From JAVBOW01 sp031550615 (lineage in GTDB: Bacteria; Bacteroidota; Bacteroidia; Bacteroidales; Rikenellaceae), in the NCBI GenBank assembly GCA_031550615.1, contig JAVBOL010000021.1:1-64000 (forward strand): 64,000 nt of DNA, given 5' to 3'. Below the pieces are notes generated by a model. The model had not been told where the DNA came from and did not search any database. It worked only from the letters and a program-made list of their open reading frames with translations. Shown one piece after another: positions 49,716-58,941 of this stretch. Within the stretch, counting starts at the first letter, position 1. Each line of letters begins with the position of its first letter. The translations under genes and the position numbers were made by a program.

Positions 49716-51335
49716 CTATTTGCTCAAATAGTCTATCGCCTTGAGCAATGTGTTGTCCACCACGTATATGTTGGCGTAGAAACCGCCCTCGTCGAGCGGA
49801 CTGTTGCGCCCGATGTATGCCCTTAGCTGCGCCGTTATCAGCTTGCGCGAACGTTCTACCTCGCTTCGCACCGGCGCCACCCCGCGGCGGGCGGCATAGG
49901 CCACGAAATCGTCGAACATACCTTTATCCGAGTCGAGCAGCGCACGCAGCGAGGCCACGTCGCTGACAGCCTCAAGTTGCGCGCGGTGGCGGTCGGCGTA
50001 ATCCATCGCGTAGCGGAACAGGATGTTGCGCCCGGACACCTGCAGGAAATAGCGGGTCACGTCGGTCGTGTCGAGGGGTATGAAAAGGTCGGGCATGATG
50101 CCGCCCCCACCGTAGACGGTGCGTCCGCCCACGGTCTGGTAACGCAGCGAATCGGCGAATTTTATACTGTCTGCCGAGAAGAACTCGTTGTGCTCCATGC
50201 GCGAGATCAGGTCCTTCTCATATTCCACGGGATTGCCGTTCACGTATGGCTTCTGTATGGAGCGTCCGGCGGGGGTGTAGTAACGCGCCACGGTCAGCCG
50301 CACGGCGGAATGGTCGGGGAACATGAATTGCTGCTGCACGAGCCCCTTACCGAATGAGCGGCGGCCTATTATCACCCCGCGGTCGTTGTCCTGCAACGCC
50401 CCTGCGAGGATCTCGCTCGACGAGGCGCTGCCCTCGTCTATGAGCACCGCCAGCGGCAGGTCGGTGAAGCGTCCGCGCCCGTCGCTGAACTCCTCGGTGC
50501 GCTTGGCGGCGCGGTCGAGCGTGTAGACGATCAGTTTGCCCGAGGGAAGGAATTCGTTGGCTATCTCTATGGCCTGGTCGAGGAATCCGCCCGAGTTGCC
50601 GCGCAGATCGAAGATCAGGCCCTTCATGCCATCCTTGCGCATACGCTCCAGGGCGGCCATCATTTCGGAGTGCGAATTGCGCGAAAAACTCGAAAGTTTC
50701 AGAAAACCGACCGTCGGGGTGAGCATGATGCCCGCCTCGATGCTTTTGATGGGTATCACCCCGCGCGTCACATCGATATTGACCAGCGAGGAGAGTCCCT
50801 GGCGCTCGATCCCCAGGCGGACCTGTGTGCCGCGCGGGCCGCGCAGCATCTTCACGACCTTGTCCTGGTCCATTTTGCGTCCGGCCACCACGCTGTCACC
50901 AACGTTTATTATACGGTCGCCGGCACGCAGCCCGGCCTTGTCGCTCGGACCGGCGGGAATTACGTTGAGCACCACCACCGTGTCGGTCATCATGTTGAAC
51001 ACGATGCCTATGCCGTCGAAATGGCCGTCGAGGGTTTCGTTGGCGTCGGCGAATTCCGATGCCGGGATATAGACCGAATGTGGGTCGAGCTCCTCCAGCA
51101 GCAGCGGTATCATGTGTTCGCCGATAGTGTCCATATTGACCGGGTCGACATAGGCGCTCTCGATCAGCGAGAGCGTGTAGCTGAGCTTATTCTTCTTCGA
51201 GGCCGCCTTCAGGGCGCTGCCCACCTCGGCGTCGGCCCCCATGCGGCTCATAAAAGTGCCGGCCAGCAGCCCCGCCACGAGGGCTATTGCGACGACCAGC
51301 GGCAGGATGATGACACCCGTGCGATTTTTATACAT
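49716..51335 (-). CDS. S41-family carboxyl-terminal processing protease
   Basis: A 539-residue periplasmic protease. A signal-anchor helix (about 7-30) is followed by an N-terminal cap, a PDZ domain (about 85-165; GIGIVFNMMTDTVVVLNVIPAGPSDKAGLRAGDRIINVG) and the S41 core. The nucleophile Ser is in DEGSASSSEILAGAL and the base Lys in RRSFGKGLVQQQ. An extra C-terminal region of about 130 residues is common in Bacteroidetes homologues. It is 3 bp downstream of the DUF3078 gene. Confidence 0.92.
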   Translation of the reverse strand: MYKNRTGVIILPLVVAIALVAGLLAGTFMSRMGADAEVGSALKAASKKNKLSYTLSLIESAYVDPVNMDTIGEHMIPLLLEELDPHSVYIPASEFADANETLDGHFDGIGIVFNMMTDTVVVLNVIPAGPSDKAGLRAGDRIINVGDSVVAGRKMDQDKVVKMLRGPRGTQVRLGIERQGLSSLVNIDVTRGVIPIKSIEAGIMLTPTVGFLKLSSFSRNSHSEMMAALERMRKDGMKGLIFDLRGNSGGFLDQAIEIANEFLPSGKLIVYTLDRAAKRTEEFSDGRGRFTDLPLAVLIDEGSASSSEILAGALQDNDRGVIIGRRSFGKGLVQQQFMFPDHSAVRLTVARYYTPAGRSIQKPYVNGNPVEYEKDLISRMEHNEFFSADSIKFADSLRYQTVGGRTVYGGGGIMPDLFIPLDTTDVTRYFLQVSGRNILFRYAMDYADRHRAQLEAVSDVASLRALLDSDKGMFDDFVAYAARRGVAPVRSEVERSRKLITAQLRAYIGRNSPLDEGGFYANIYVVDNTLLKAIDYLSK

Positions 51336-51338
51336 AGT

Positions 51339-52304
51339 TTACTTGTTTTTAAGCCAATACGATATCCCCAGGCTGAGCGAATACTGGTACTGCAGTTTGT
51401 CTATCGACGGCTTTTCGTAATACATCAGGCAATATATCTTTGTCGATAGCAGCTTTGTCGCTTTAATTTCGAACGTATTTTCCCAGCGCACCTTCGGGGC
51501 GGTGCGTATGTTGGTGAACGCGTACAGGTCCGAGCGGTAGCGGAACATCTTCCTGCCGAATTCCTTATCGAAGAATATCCTCGCCGAGGGCCCCAGCTGG
51601 CCTTTTGTCTTGTCACCCTTGGGCACGCCATTGATCCCCCTCTGCTGCAACTGCTCGTCGAGCACCACCGTCACGCTGCCGGCTATGGGCGAGAGGGTGA
51701 TATCCCATGGCTTGCTCTTCCAGTTAAAACCCACCGAGAGGTCGAAGAAGCCCGGAGCCATAAAATTCGACACCTTGGTGTCGTCGGTACGTGATTTGAC
51801 ACCCTCGGAGAACTGGCTGCGCGCCGAAGTCGTGGCGGCATAAGACCAGTTGCCACGCAACTTCCATGCCGTCTGCAGGTTGAATTTCCACTCGTCCACA
51901 TTCTTGAACAGCACCTTGTCGATGTAGTTGGCCCCATAGCGCGCATCGATGCGGTAGTCCAGCGAAAACGTCTCACGTTTGTAGAGGTGGTGGTAGAAGA
52001 TCTGCGAAATGCCGGTGAATGTGTTGTCGCCCCCAGCCTGCCAATCTATGAATTGCGTCTGGGTGGCGGTAAGGCTGGCATTAAATTCGATAGTGTTACG
52101 CTCTTTGCGCAGCGCCTTGCGCTCGGCCAGCCAGCGCGCACGGCTGAAATAGGGGTTGTCGACCTCGCGGCGGCTCATCGTGTCGGCCATGGGCAATGTG
52201 GAAAGCGGCGTGTCCCGGGTCGAGGGCAGCGAAAACTGCCCCAGCGCGGGCAAGGTGAAGAGCAGGGCGGGCAGCAAAAAAATATATCTGGACAACGGCG
52301 GCAT
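51339..52304 (-). CDS. DUF3078 outer-membrane-type protein
   Basis: A 321-residue protein with a signal peptide (residues 1-22, ending ALGQ), then an N-terminal linker and alternating beta strands with aromatic ends up to the final YSLSLGISYWLKNK. This fits DUF3078, a Bacteroidetes family predicted to form an outer-membrane barrel; WQAGGDNTFTG is typical of the family. Its function is unknown. It is the first gene of a two-gene operon with the S41 protease. Confidence 0.82.
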   Translation of the reverse strand: MPPLSRYIFLLPALLFTLPALGQFSLPSTRDTPLSTLPMADTMSRREVDNPYFSRARWLAERKALRKERNTIEFNASLTATQTQFIDWQAGGDNTFTGISQIFYHHLYKRETFSLDYRIDARYGANYIDKVLFKNVDEWKFNLQTAWKLRGNWSYAATTSARSQFSEGVKSRTDDTKVSNFMAPGFFDLSVGFNWKSKPWDITLSPIAGSVTVVLDEQLQQRGINGVPKGDKTKGQLGPSARIFFDKEFGRKMFRYRSDLYAFTNIRTAPKVRWENTFEIKATKLLSTKIYCLMYYEKPSIDKLQYQYSLSLGISYWLKNK

Positions 52305-52424
52305 TTTTTATTAACGGCAAAGATAGGAAAAGGTGGGCGCAATCGCGCGCGCTTGCACGCAAAAATTGCCGGGCCGCATCCTATCTTGTGAAAAGATACT
52401 TAAATTTGTTAAAATTATTGAACC

Positions 52425-53270
52425 ATGAAATTCTTCGGAGCACACGTAAGCGCGTCCGGCGGCGTAGAGAACGCCCCGGTCAACGCGGCGGCCATAGGGG
52501 CGAAAGCCTTCGCCCTGTTTACCAAGAACCAACGCCAATGGAGCGCCGCGCCGTTAAGCGCCGCATCCATCGCGGCGTTCAAAGAGAATTGCGGACGCCT
52601 GGGCTTCTCGCCCGCGCAGATACTGCCCCACGACAGCTACCTTATCAACCTGGGCAATCCCGACCCTGCGGCGTTGGCCAAATCGCGCGAAGCGTTCTTC
52701 GACGAGATGTCGCGATGTGAACTTCTGGGGCTCGACCGCCTGAATTTCCACCCCGGAGCGCATCTGGGGCAGATCAGCGAGGAGGAGTGCCTGGACAGGG
52801 TCGCCGAGTCGATAAATATGGCCCTGGAGCGCACCGGGGGCGTATGCGCCGTGATAGAGAACACCGCCGGGCAGGGCTCCAACATCGGGTTCCGTTTCGA
52901 ACACCTCTCGTATATCATAGGCCGCGTCGCCGACCGCTCACGCGTGGGGATATGCATCGACACCTGCCACGCCTTCGCGGCGGGTTACGACCTTTCGTCA
53001 GCCGCGGCGTGCGAAAGAACCTTCGCCGAGCTTGACCGCGTGGTGGGTATGAAGTACCTCAGGGGGATGCACCTTAACGACAGCATCAAGGGCGAGGGCA
53101 GCCATGTGGACCGCCATTCCAACCTCGGCCACGGGACGCTCGGTATGCCTGTGTTCGAATACATCGCGCGCGACGGGCGCTTCGACGGGATACCCCTGAT
53201 ACTGGAAACCCCCGACGAGGAGCGCTGGGGCGAGGAGATCGCCCGGCTTTACGCCCTGGCGGGCGAGTGA
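52425..53270 (+). CDS. nfo: Endonuclease IV (deoxyribonuclease IV)
   Basis: A 281-residue TIM-barrel AP endonuclease of base-excision repair. The N-terminal GAHVSASGGVENAP, LNFHPGAHLG (metal His), VIENTAGQGSNIGFRFE (metal Glu), GICIDTCHAFAAGYDL (Asp and His) and HLNDSIKGEGSHVDRHSNLGHG are the classical Nfo signatures, so all three zinc ions should be bound. It is monocistronic, ended by a perfect hairpin at 53288-53320. Confidence 0.96.
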   Translation: MKFFGAHVSASGGVENAPVNAAAIGAKAFALFTKNQRQWSAAPLSAASIAAFKENCGRLGFSPAQILPHDSYLINLGNPDPAALAKSREAFFDEMSRCELLGLDRLNFHPGAHLGQISEEECLDRVAESINMALERTGGVCAVIENTAGQGSNIGFRFEHLSYIIGRVADRSRVGICIDTCHAFAAGYDLSSAAACERTFAELDRVVGMKYLRGMHLNDSIKGEGSHVDRHSNLGHGTLGMPVFEYIARDGRFDGIPLILETPDEERWGEEIARLYALAGE

Positions 53271-53287
53271 TTATGGCTGTGCGCCAA

Positions 53288-53320
53288 CATGAAAGAGGAG
53301 CCGGCGGCTCCTCTTTCATG
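53288..53320. terminator. Bidirectional terminator between nfo and the ligase gene
   Basis: A 15-bp perfect stem (53288-53302 with 53306-53320) around a 3-nt loop. Confidence 0.85.
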
Positions 53321-53339
53321 TAAATATACCCGCGGCGGG

Positions 53340-54953
53340 TTATTTCTTATGCTTTTTAGTGTATAAGAACCGTTTGATCTTGTGCGTCGGCGTCTTTTCG
53401 AAACCGCTTTCCTGCTCTTCGACCACCGAGATGCGCGAGAATTTGCTCACTTTCGAATTGACGTACTGCATCAGCTCGGCCTTGAGTTCCTCCTTTTTGA
53501 TCTCCCAGTCCTCGACCAGGTTGCGGTATTTGCGCTCTAACTCTTCGGCGTTGAAGTGCACCAGCGCCACCAGGTGGCCCTTCTCCTGCTTGACTATCGA
53601 GTCGGAGACCATAAGGTGGCTGTTGATAACGTTCTCGATCTCTTCGGGGTAGATATTTTCACCGCTCGGGCCCACTATCATGCTGTTCAGGCGGCCTTTG
53701 ATGTAGAGGTAGCCGTCCTTGTCGACCGACCCGAGGTCTTTGGTGCGCAGCCAGCCGTCGGGGGTGAACACTTCGGCGGTGGCTTCGGGGTTCTTGAAGT
53801 AACCCAGCATCGCCGAGGGGCTTTTTACCACTATCTCGCCCTCGCCGGTGGCCGGGTTCAGGTTTTCGAGGCGCATCTCGATGCCTTTCATCACCGGGCC
53901 GGTCGATTGCAGACGGGTCAGCCCAACACCGGCCCCGGCGATCAGGGGCGCGGTTTCGGTCAGCCCGTAGCCTATGGCGTAGGGAAAATGCGCCTCCTGG
54001 AGGAAACGCTCGGTATCGGGATCAAGTTTCGCACCCCCTATGCCGAAAAAGCGCAGACGTCCCCCGAAAGTTTTCATCAGGGTCGCCCCGGCGATGCGGT
54101 GTATAGTCTTACGGAACAGCTTATTGGCATACATTATGCGTTTGGCCTTGGTGCCGCTGAAACGCGCCACGATCTGGCTGCGGTAGATCTTTTCGATTAT
54201 AAGCGGCACGCTCAGCACCGTGGTCGGGCGCACGTCCTTCAGGGCGGGCATCAGCGAACTTGCCGTGGGCGGACGGTCGAGGTAGACCACCGAAGCGCCC
54301 TGGCGGAAAGGCAGCAACATGCCGAATGAACACTCGTAGGTGTGCGCCAGGGGCAGCACCGACAGGAACACGTCCCATGTTTCGATAAACTGGATGTTGA
54401 GCACCATTTCGAGCTGGCTGCACAGGTGGTAGTGTGTCAGCATCACGCCCTTGGGCTTGGACGTTGTGCCCGAGGTGTAGATTATCGCAGCCACGTCGCT
54501 CCCTTTGGGCTCGGTGGGCGTACCGTGCCCGGTAACGCCCTGGGCGATCACGCCGAGGTTCTTGCTCCGTATGACTATATTGAGCTTTTTGAGGCTGTCG
54601 GGCGATATTTTCGAATAGAGGCGGTCAGAAACTATAAGCGCCTTGGATTCGCTATGTTCGAGTATCATGTCGAGCTCGGGGCCCGAGAAATCGGGCAGCA
54701 CGGGCACGATGGTCATGCCGAGGGTCACCACGGCGAAGTAGGCCACGGGCCACGTGGGCATGTTGCTGCTCAGCAGGGCTACCTTGTCGCCGCCGTTAAG
54801 GCCCGCCGAGAGCAACGATTGCTGCACGCACTCGACCTGCTCGGCGAACTGGCTGTAGGTATATCCCTCGCCCCCATACATCGAAAACGACGGATTGTCG
54901 CCGTACCGGGCGACGCTACTGAGATATAACTCCTTGAGTGTCTGGAATTCCAT
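53340..54953 (-). CDS. Long-chain acyl-CoA ligase-like AMP-binding enzyme
   Basis: A 537-residue member of the acyl-adenylate-forming superfamily, which activates fatty acids with ATP and CoA. The AMP-binding P-loop IIYTSGTTSKPKGVMLTH (about 165-182), YGLTETAP (about 325) and GWLRTKDLGSVDKDGYLYIKGR (hinge region about 410-430) are clear. A C-terminal catalytic Lys is expected near KTPTHKIKRF. The start at 54953 (MEFQTLKEL) is preferred over a frame nine codons longer. The chain-length preference is unknown. Confidence 0.9.
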   Translation of the reverse strand: MEFQTLKELYLSSVARYGDNPSFSMYGGEGYTYSQFAEQVECVQQSLLSAGLNGGDKVALLSSNMPTWPVAYFAVVTLGMTIVPVLPDFSGPELDMILEHSESKALIVSDRLYSKISPDSLKKLNIVIRSKNLGVIAQGVTGHGTPTEPKGSDVAAIIYTSGTTSKPKGVMLTHYHLCSQLEMVLNIQFIETWDVFLSVLPLAHTYECSFGMLLPFRQGASVVYLDRPPTASSLMPALKDVRPTTVLSVPLIIEKIYRSQIVARFSGTKAKRIMYANKLFRKTIHRIAGATLMKTFGGRLRFFGIGGAKLDPDTERFLQEAHFPYAIGYGLTETAPLIAGAGVGLTRLQSTGPVMKGIEMRLENLNPATGEGEIVVKSPSAMLGYFKNPEATAEVFTPDGWLRTKDLGSVDKDGYLYIKGRLNSMIVGPSGENIYPEEIENVINSHLMVSDSIVKQEKGHLVALVHFNAEELERKYRNLVEDWEIKKEELKAELMQYVNSKVSKFSRISVVEEQESGFEKTPTHKIKRFLYTKKHKK

Positions 54954-55028
54954 AACTTTTGGGTTGTCTTCTGAGGGCAAAAATACGTTAATTTATTGTG
55001 AAAATGCTATATTTGGGCAAATTCTGCG

Positions 55029-55823
55029 ATGCTATCCCTGCAAACGATCAAACGATATGCCCTTGCCGCCGGTTTCGACCTGTGCGGCGTATCGGCCTGT
55101 CGCACTCTGCCGGAGCACGCCCCGCACCTGGAGCGGTGGCTTGCCCGGGGGATGCATGGCGGCATGCGCTATATGGAGCGCAATCCAGGCGTGAGGCTCG
55201 ACCCCGCAGCGGTGCTGCCCGGGGCGCGCAGCGTAATTTCGTGCGCCGTGAGCTATAATTACGGGATGCACATGCGCGCGGGATCGGACGGGGTGCCCCG
55301 CAAGGCGTCCTACGCCTTCGCGCCCGACTACCACGGTATAATAAAACCGATGCTCGACCGGCTGATCGGGATGCTGGTGGCCGACCATCCGGGCTTGCGC
55401 ACGCGACGTTTCACCGACGCCGCGCCGCTGCTCGAAAAGGCGTGGGCCTCCGAGTCGGGGCTCGGATGGATCGGGTGTAACTCCCTGCTGGTGACCCCAG
55501 GATATGGTTCTTTCGTGCTGCTGGGCGAAGTGATCGCCGACATGGAAACGGACAGCTACGACAAACCGATGGAGGCGCTCTGCGGAAATTGCCGACGTTG
55601 CGTGGCGGCCTGTCCCACCGGGGCGATCATAGCCCCGAGGGTGGTGGACGCCCGCCGTTGCATAGCCAGCATAACTATCGAAAGGGCGCAGGGACGCGAC
55701 GACTCGACGGCCCCGATAGACCTGCATGGGTGGGAATACGGCTGCGACGCATGCCAGACGGCATGTCCGCACAACGCCACCGCCGCCCGGGCAAACAATC
55801 CGGCATTCGAGCCGGTATTTTAG
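55029..55823 (+). CDS. queG: Epoxyqueuosine reductase QueG, C-terminally short
   Basis: A 264-residue cobalamin- and iron-sulfur-dependent enzyme that converts epoxyqueuosine to queuosine in tRNA. LGWIGCNSLLVTPGYGSFVLLGEV is the QueG hallmark. The two [4Fe-4S] sites are CGNCRRCVAACP and GCDACQTACPHN, with a further Cys in RRCIAS. The protein ends 18 residues after the last cluster motif (PAFEPVF), whereas QueG proteins usually run some 40 or more residues longer. A big palindromic repeat starts about 65 bp downstream. The core enzyme may still be active. Confidence 0.88.
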   Translation: MLSLQTIKRYALAAGFDLCGVSACRTLPEHAPHLERWLARGMHGGMRYMERNPGVRLDPAAVLPGARSVISCAVSYNYGMHMRAGSDGVPRKASYAFAPDYHGIIKPMLDRLIGMLVADHPGLRTRRFTDAAPLLEKAWASESGLGWIGCNSLLVTPGYGSFVLLGEVIADMETDSYDKPMEALCGNCRRCVAACPTGAIIAPRVVDARRCIASITIERAQGRDDSTAPIDLHGWEYGCDACQTACPHNATAARANNPAFEPVF

Positions 55824-55891
55824 GGGACTGGCTGCGGACTGGCTGTGCCGATACAGGGCCGGTCGCGGACCATCGACAAATATGCGTTAAG

Positions 55892-55997
55892 AAAAACCTC
55901 CGTCGGCGGCGTTAAAAACGCGGCCTGTCCGACGAACGTTAGGCGCGAAGCGCCTATAAGGAGGAGTTCCGCGTTTTAGCCGATGACGGAGGTTTTT
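55892..55997. repeat. Nested palindrome (cruciform-type intergenic repeat)
   Basis: Three nested stems: 55892-55904 with 55985-55997 (13 bp), 55913-55923 with 55969-55978 (10 bp, one bulge), and AGGCGC-GAA-GCGCCT at 55941-55955. Probably a dispersed repeat of the genome; it also ends in a T run. Confidence 0.75.
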
Positions 55998-56029
55998 TAG
56001 CCTTATTTGGCGGGTCCGTGGTTTTTTTG

Positions 56030-56059
56030 CTTACTTTTTTGTCCACACAAAAAAGTAAG
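56030..56059. repeat. 13-bp perfect inverted repeat, second intergenic repeat
   Basis: CTTACTTTTTTGT (56030-56042) pairs with ACAAAAAAGTAAG (56047-56059) around CCAC. The gap 55824-56213 otherwise shows no gene; a secG terminator hairpin lies at about 56163-56200. Confidence 0.75.
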
Positions 56060-56162
56060 TCGCCCTCAGGCGAAAAAGAGTGACAGGCAAACAAATCTGA
56101 AGACTTATGTTTCAGGGCCTTAAATCAGGAAACCTCACCGAAACCCTAAAGAAATAAGCACA

Positions 56163-56202
56163 AAAAAGGCCGCGACCAATGGTCGCGACCTTAGCCTTTT
56201 TC
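56163..56202 (-). terminator. Terminator of the secG operon
   Basis: AAGGCCGCGACCA pairs with TGGTCGCGACCTT with one mismatch, with A and T runs on either side, just downstream of secG on the minus strand. Confidence 0.75.
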
Positions 56203-56213
56203 GATCCCGAAGA

Positions 56214-56576
56214 CTACTCAGCGTCCTGGGTGGCGCCCGGGGCGGGAGCCTCTTCGCCCGGCGTGGTCTGGTTTGGCAGGAAGCCTTCGCCCGAGGCGGG
56301 TGTGCCCGAAGTTTCGATGGCGCGCTCGACGGCGCTCTTGCTTGAAGCGATGCTGCCCGAGGGCATAGCCATCGTCGCGGCGAGCGACAGCAGCACGATG
56401 GCGATAGCCAGGCCCCAGGTGAACTTTTCGAGGAAATCCGACGACTGGCGCACGCCCATCACCTGGTTCGCAGCCCCGAAGTTGGCGGCCATTCCGCTTT
56501 TGGGGCTCTGCGCCAGCACTACGAGCACGAGCAACAGGCTCGCGATAAGGATCAGTACGATGAAGAAAATATACAT
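56214..56576 (-). CDS. secG: Preprotein translocase subunit SecG
   Basis: A 120-residue protein with two membrane helices (about 3-20 and about 52-73) joined by a SecG-type loop (QSPKSGMAANFGAANQVMGVRQSSDFLEK). It is an accessory part of the SecYEG channel. The C-terminal tail is Pro/Ala/Glu-rich and variable. It is the last gene of the sigma-54 regulator, lptE, TPR-like and secG operon. Confidence 0.92.
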   Translation of the reverse strand: MYIFFIVLILIASLLLVLVVLAQSPKSGMAANFGAANQVMGVRQSSDFLEKFTWGLAIAIVLLSLAATMAMPSGSIASSKSAVERAIETSGTPASGEGFLPNQTTPGEEAPAPGATQDAE

Positions 56577-56587
56577 TGTTTTACGTT

Positions 56588-57178
56588 TTAGTTTGTCTGC
56601 ATTTGGGTCGCCTTGTGCTCTATATCGGCGATAATCTCGGCAAAATAAACACTTTTTTCCGGATAAAGCAAACTTAATTTTTCATATGCCTCCCTCGCTT
56701 GCGACCAAAGCTGCTGGCGCATATATATTTGGGCCAGCCCCTCCGTCACGATTTGCGGCATAACACCTTGTGGTTCATCCTGCTGCGATTCGTCCAAAGG
56801 CTGCGAGGCATCCGCCGCGGGCACTATCCGGTAGTCGCCCAGGGTCAGGAAACGCTCTATCAGGCTCTCCTGGGTCGTGTGTGACCCTTCAACTTCCGCA
56901 GCTCCCCCGGTTTGCGCAGTTTGCGCGTCTTGCGCGTCCTGCGCGACCACGGGTTGCGCGGACTCCACCTCCGGCCTGAGCCATGGCGCGGGCAGCGGCT
57001 TCGAAACGAGGCTGAGCGCCAGCAGAGGGTCGCTGATGCTCTCCGCGGGGGCTTTCATCGCCACGCTGCGCAGCACTCGCGCGGTCGCGAACCACGGGTA
57101 ACGCTCCAGAAGCGCGTCCAGTCCGGCCCGCGTGGGAAGTTCCCCGCGCTCCCTGACGTATGTTTTGAGCGACTCCAT
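56588..57178 (-). CDS. TPR-like helical protein of the secG operon
   Basis: A 196-residue protein with an N-terminal helical part, a low-complexity linker with repeated QDAQ/TAQ units (about 78-92), and a C-terminal TPR-like pair (EGLAQIYMRQQLWSQAREAYEKLSLLYPEKSVYF, about 145-178). There is no signal peptide. In Bacteroidetes such a gene commonly lies between lptE and secG; its exact job is unknown. It starts 2 bp before the lptE stop region, so it is co-transcribed. Confidence 0.7.
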   Translation of the reverse strand: MESLKTYVRERGELPTRAGLDALLERYPWFATARVLRSVAMKAPAESISDPLLALSLVSKPLPAPWLRPEVESAQPVVAQDAQDAQTAQTGGAAEVEGSHTTQESLIERFLTLGDYRIVPAADASQPLDESQQDEPQGVMPQIVTEGLAQIYMRQQLWSQAREAYEKLSLLYPEKSVYFAEIIADIEHKATQMQTN

Positions 57179-57179
57179 G

Positions 57180-57701
57180 CTACCAGTTGGACACGGCGGC
57201 GTTATAGATATCCTCCACGAGCATCTCCACCAGTTCGGGGGTCAGCCTCGGCTCAACGGTCTGCAACAGCTCGTGCGCGCTGTAATCGAGATAGACCGAG
57301 AAAGAGCGGTCGAAATTATACTGCGGCTCTATGACATTGGTAAACCGCACTTTAACCGTCACCGTCAGGCGGTTCATGGCCGCAGCCTCGTCGCTTGTCA
57401 CGGCGCTGTATGACGAGTTGTAACCGGTGATCTCGCCCTCCATGTGCAGATCGCCCCCTTCGCGCACCTGGCGCAGGCGGCTCTGGCGGACGAAACGGTC
57501 CTGCAGGCCGTCGGTGAGCGCCGAGGAGAGCGCCGGGTTGACCATCAGCGCGTTATTCGGGAAATAGCTGACCGAAAAGGTCTTGGCCAGGGGCGAAATG
57601 GACGCTCCCGAGAGCGAATAGTTCACCTTGCAGCCCCACAGGGCGGCAGCAACAGAGCAAAGTATCACGGCAGCGAGGGCGAATTGCCTAAAGGTCTTCA
57701 A
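57180..57701 (-). CDS. lptE: LptE-family LPS assembly lipoprotein
   Basis: A 173-residue lipoprotein with signal peptide and lipobox AALWGC (Cys about 24), then KVNYSLSGASI. The pattern SISPLAKTFSVSYFPNNALMVNPALSSALTDGLQDRF followed by LHMEGEITGY is typical of Bacteroidetes LptE. It works with LptD at the outer membrane to insert LPS. Its start overlaps the end of the sigma-54 regulator gene by 14 bp. Confidence 0.88.
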   Translation of the reverse strand: MKTFRQFALAAVILCSVAAALWGCKVNYSLSGASISPLAKTFSVSYFPNNALMVNPALSSALTDGLQDRFVRQSRLRQVREGGDLHMEGEITGYNSSYSAVTSDEAAAMNRLTVTVKVRFTNVIEPQYNFDRSFSVYLDYSAHELLQTVEPRLTPELVEMLVEDIYNAAVSNW

Positions 57702-58884
57702 TTCCTAATTCTTTTATTTTGCGGTAGAGCGTGCGCTCGGAAATATAGAGGTCGCGGGCGGCCTCCTTGCGTTTGCCGCCGTGGCGGCGCAGGGCTTTGA
57801 GTATCGCCTCGGTCTGCGCCTGTTCCTTCGTCATGGGCGCCTCCTCACCCACCTCCTCGGTGTCGGCGAACAGCGCCTCGGGCTGGGGTGCGGGAAGCGC
57901 GGCGGGGGGCGGATAGGCCCCGGGCAGCAATCCGGCTATGGCGGGTGTTTTCGCACTTTGCGCCACCGTGCGGCCTGTGAGCTCCGAAAGCATCTGGCGC
58001 ATGTCGAAGATCTCGGAGCGCATGTCGAAAAGCAGCTTGTAGAGAATCTCGCGGTCGGATGAGTAATCCGCCGTAGCCGGGGCTGGCACGTTGAAGCGCG
58101 GAGTGGCGACAGGCAGGTATTTCTGCATCAGGGGGGCGGTGATATCGCGGGTCTGCTCGATGGCCGATATCTGCTCGGCCACGTTCTTGAGCTGGCGTAT
58201 GTTGCCCGGCCAGTAGTAATCCTCCAGCGCCTGGCGCGCCCCGCGGTCGAGATTCACGGCCGGCATGCGGTACTGCACGGCCACGTCGGCGGCGAACTTA
58301 CGGAACAGCAAGTAGATATCCTCCTTGCGTTCGCGCAGCGGCGGCACCGAGATGGGCACGGTGTTAAGGCGGTAGTAGAGGTCTTTGCGGAAACGCCCTG
58401 TGTCGAGCGCACCCTGCAGGTCGACGTTCGTGGCGGCCACGACCCTCACGTTGGTCTTCTGGGTTTTGGACGAGCCCACGCGGATGAATTCGCCGGTCTG
58501 GAGCACCCTCAGCAGTCGCACCTGGGTCGAATGCGGCAGCTCGGCCACCTCGTCCAGGAATATCGTCCCCCCGTCGGCCTCCTCGAAATAGCCCTTGCGC
58601 GCCTCGGACGCGCCTGTGAAAGCCCCTTTCTCGTGGCCGAAAAGTTCCGAGTCTATCGTCCCCTCGGGGATCGCCCCGCAGTTTACCGCTATGAATTTAT
58701 TGTGCTTGCGCGACGAGTAGGCATGGATCACCTGCGGGAAGAACTCCTTTCCCACCCCGCTCTCGCCGGTGACCAGCACCGATAGGTCGGTCGGGGCCAC
58801 GCGCACGGCCACCTCCAGCGCATCGTTGATGCCCTGGGCGTTGCCGATAATGCCGAACCGCTGTTTTATGCCCTGAAGTTCCAT
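57688..58884 (-). CDS. Sigma-54-interacting transcriptional regulator without receiver domain
   Basis: A 398-residue enhancer-binding protein. The AAA+ domain fills residues about 1-245: Walker A GESGVGKE, the sigma-54 contact loop GAFTGA (about 86-91), Walker B GGTIFLDEVAELP, and the arginine-finger region FRKDLYYRLNTVPISVPPLRERKEDI. A Pro/Ala linker (about 310-345) precedes a Fis-type HTH (about 355-398; GGKRKEAARDLYISERTLYRKI). There is no N-terminal receiver or sensor domain, so regulation must occur otherwise. It overlaps lptE by 14 bp; envelope-related targets are plausible. Confidence 0.92.
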   Translation of the reverse strand: MELQGIKQRFGIIGNAQGINDALEVAVRVAPTDLSVLVTGESGVGKEFFPQVIHAYSSRKHNKFIAVNCGAIPEGTIDSELFGHEKGAFTGASEARKGYFEEADGGTIFLDEVAELPHSTQVRLLRVLQTGEFIRVGSSKTQKTNVRVVAATNVDLQGALDTGRFRKDLYYRLNTVPISVPPLRERKEDIYLLFRKFAADVAVQYRMPAVNLDRGARQALEDYYWPGNIRQLKNVAEQISAIEQTRDITAPLMQKYLPVATPRFNVPAPATADYSSDREILYKLLFDMRSEIFDMRQMLSELTGRTVAQSAKTPAIAGLLPGAYPPPAALPAPQPEALFADTEEVGEEAPMTKEQAQTEAILKALRRHGGKRKEAARDLYISERTLYRKIKELGIEDL

Positions 58885-58941
58885 AGAGAATGCAAAGTTA
58901 CAAAAATTTCGTTTGCAAATCCCACACGGCGATGTCCGGCA

